From contig JBBIJJ010000040.1 in NCBI GenBank assembly GCA_037446035.1, positions 1 through 22,294 of the forward strand: a stretch of 22,294 bases of DNA, written 5' to 3'. The first letter of the stretch is position 1. Every line of letters starts with the position of its first letter. The notes under the pieces were generated by a model that saw only the letters and a list, made by a program, of their open reading frames with translations, had not been told where the DNA came from and searched no databases. This DNA is from DSNY01 sp037446035. GTDB lineage: Bacteria; Pseudomonadota; Gammaproteobacteria; Burkholderiales; Burkholderiaceae_F. Position numbers and translations under genes: made by a program. Shown here one piece after another: positions 22,202 through 22,294 of this stretch.

Positions 22202-22294
22202 TCAAGCGCGCCGCGCCCTCAGGTAGAGAAATCGGTCGCGCGCGCGCTGCCTTGCGTCGTTGGCGCGCCGTCCGGACCTTCGCCGCCCTCGAAC
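22202..22294 (-). CDS. Possible C-terminal end of an unidentified gene (truncated by window edge)
   Basis: Reading the minus strand from the window edge, 30 codons stay open to a TGA at 22202-22204 and give an Arg-rich tail ending RDRFLYLRARRA. The stretch is too short for codon statistics and no family can be named. It would converge on the tRNA, whose terminator separates the two. Chance is a fair alternative. Confidence 0.25.
   Translation of the reverse strand, partial: VRGRRRSGRRANDARQRARDRFLYLRARRA

Noticed and set aside
22163..22294. tRNA-Asn 3' end as an integration site for a mobile element
   Set aside because: No repeat of the tRNA end and no integrase-like sequence is visible; the flank is a normal terminator.

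Overview
This 22.3 kb window is GC-rich, densely packed bacterial chromosome. Gene content and order point to a betaproteobacterium, most likely Burkholderiales or a close relative. The evidence is the complete iscRSUA-hscBA-fdx-iscX operon, lolC-lolD, the recJ/prfB/lysS group, and uvrB divergent from an aspartate/aromatic aminotransferase followed by tRNA-Asn. I see no phage, insertion sequence with transposase, or CRISPR array; it is mostly core chromosome with a few local oddities.

Layout. (1) Positions 1-2470: the tail of an unidentified two-helix membrane protein runs into lolD-lolC (minus strand), the lipoprotein-release ABC transporter. (2) Positions 2548-10772, plus strand, tightly packed: an RpfE-like protein, recJ, prfB with its programmed +1 frameshift, an SDR oxidoreductase, lysS, a DUF4743/Nudix hydrolase, and an SbtA-type bicarbonate transporter with its PII-like partner SbtB. 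Several junctions are 4-base start/stop overlaps. (3) Positions 10769-10980: a roughly 210 bp non-coding inverted-repeat element, MITE-like, sitting on the sbtB stop codon between convergent operons. (4) Positions 10983-16512, minus strand: the whole ISC iron-sulfur assembly operon, with a good promoter and an IscR type-1-like operator at 16602-16634. (5) Positions 16696-18221: a zinc-ribbon SAM methyltransferase (plus) convergent with a low-molecular-weight protein tyrosine phosphatase (minus), their stop codons sharing one palindrome. (6) Positions 18433-22162: uvrB (minus), a 334 bp divergent intergenic region, the aminotransferase, then tRNA-Asn(GUU) with its own consensus promoter and terminator. 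The last 90 bases may be the end of a minus-strand gene.

How the parts work together. IscS, IscU, IscA, HscB, HscA, ferredoxin and IscX build Fe-S clusters, and IscR carrying a cluster represses the operon. RecJ and UvrB are DNA repair enzymes. RF2 and LysRS serve translation. SbtA and SbtB form a transporter/regulator pair for inorganic carbon. No large previously undescribed system is evident. The most interesting items are the MITE-like element at the sbtB stop codon, the sbtAB pair behind lysS and a Nudix gene, the two nested operator candidates at iscR, a (CG)10 tract inside lolD, and the methyltransferase between iscR and the phosphatase gene.
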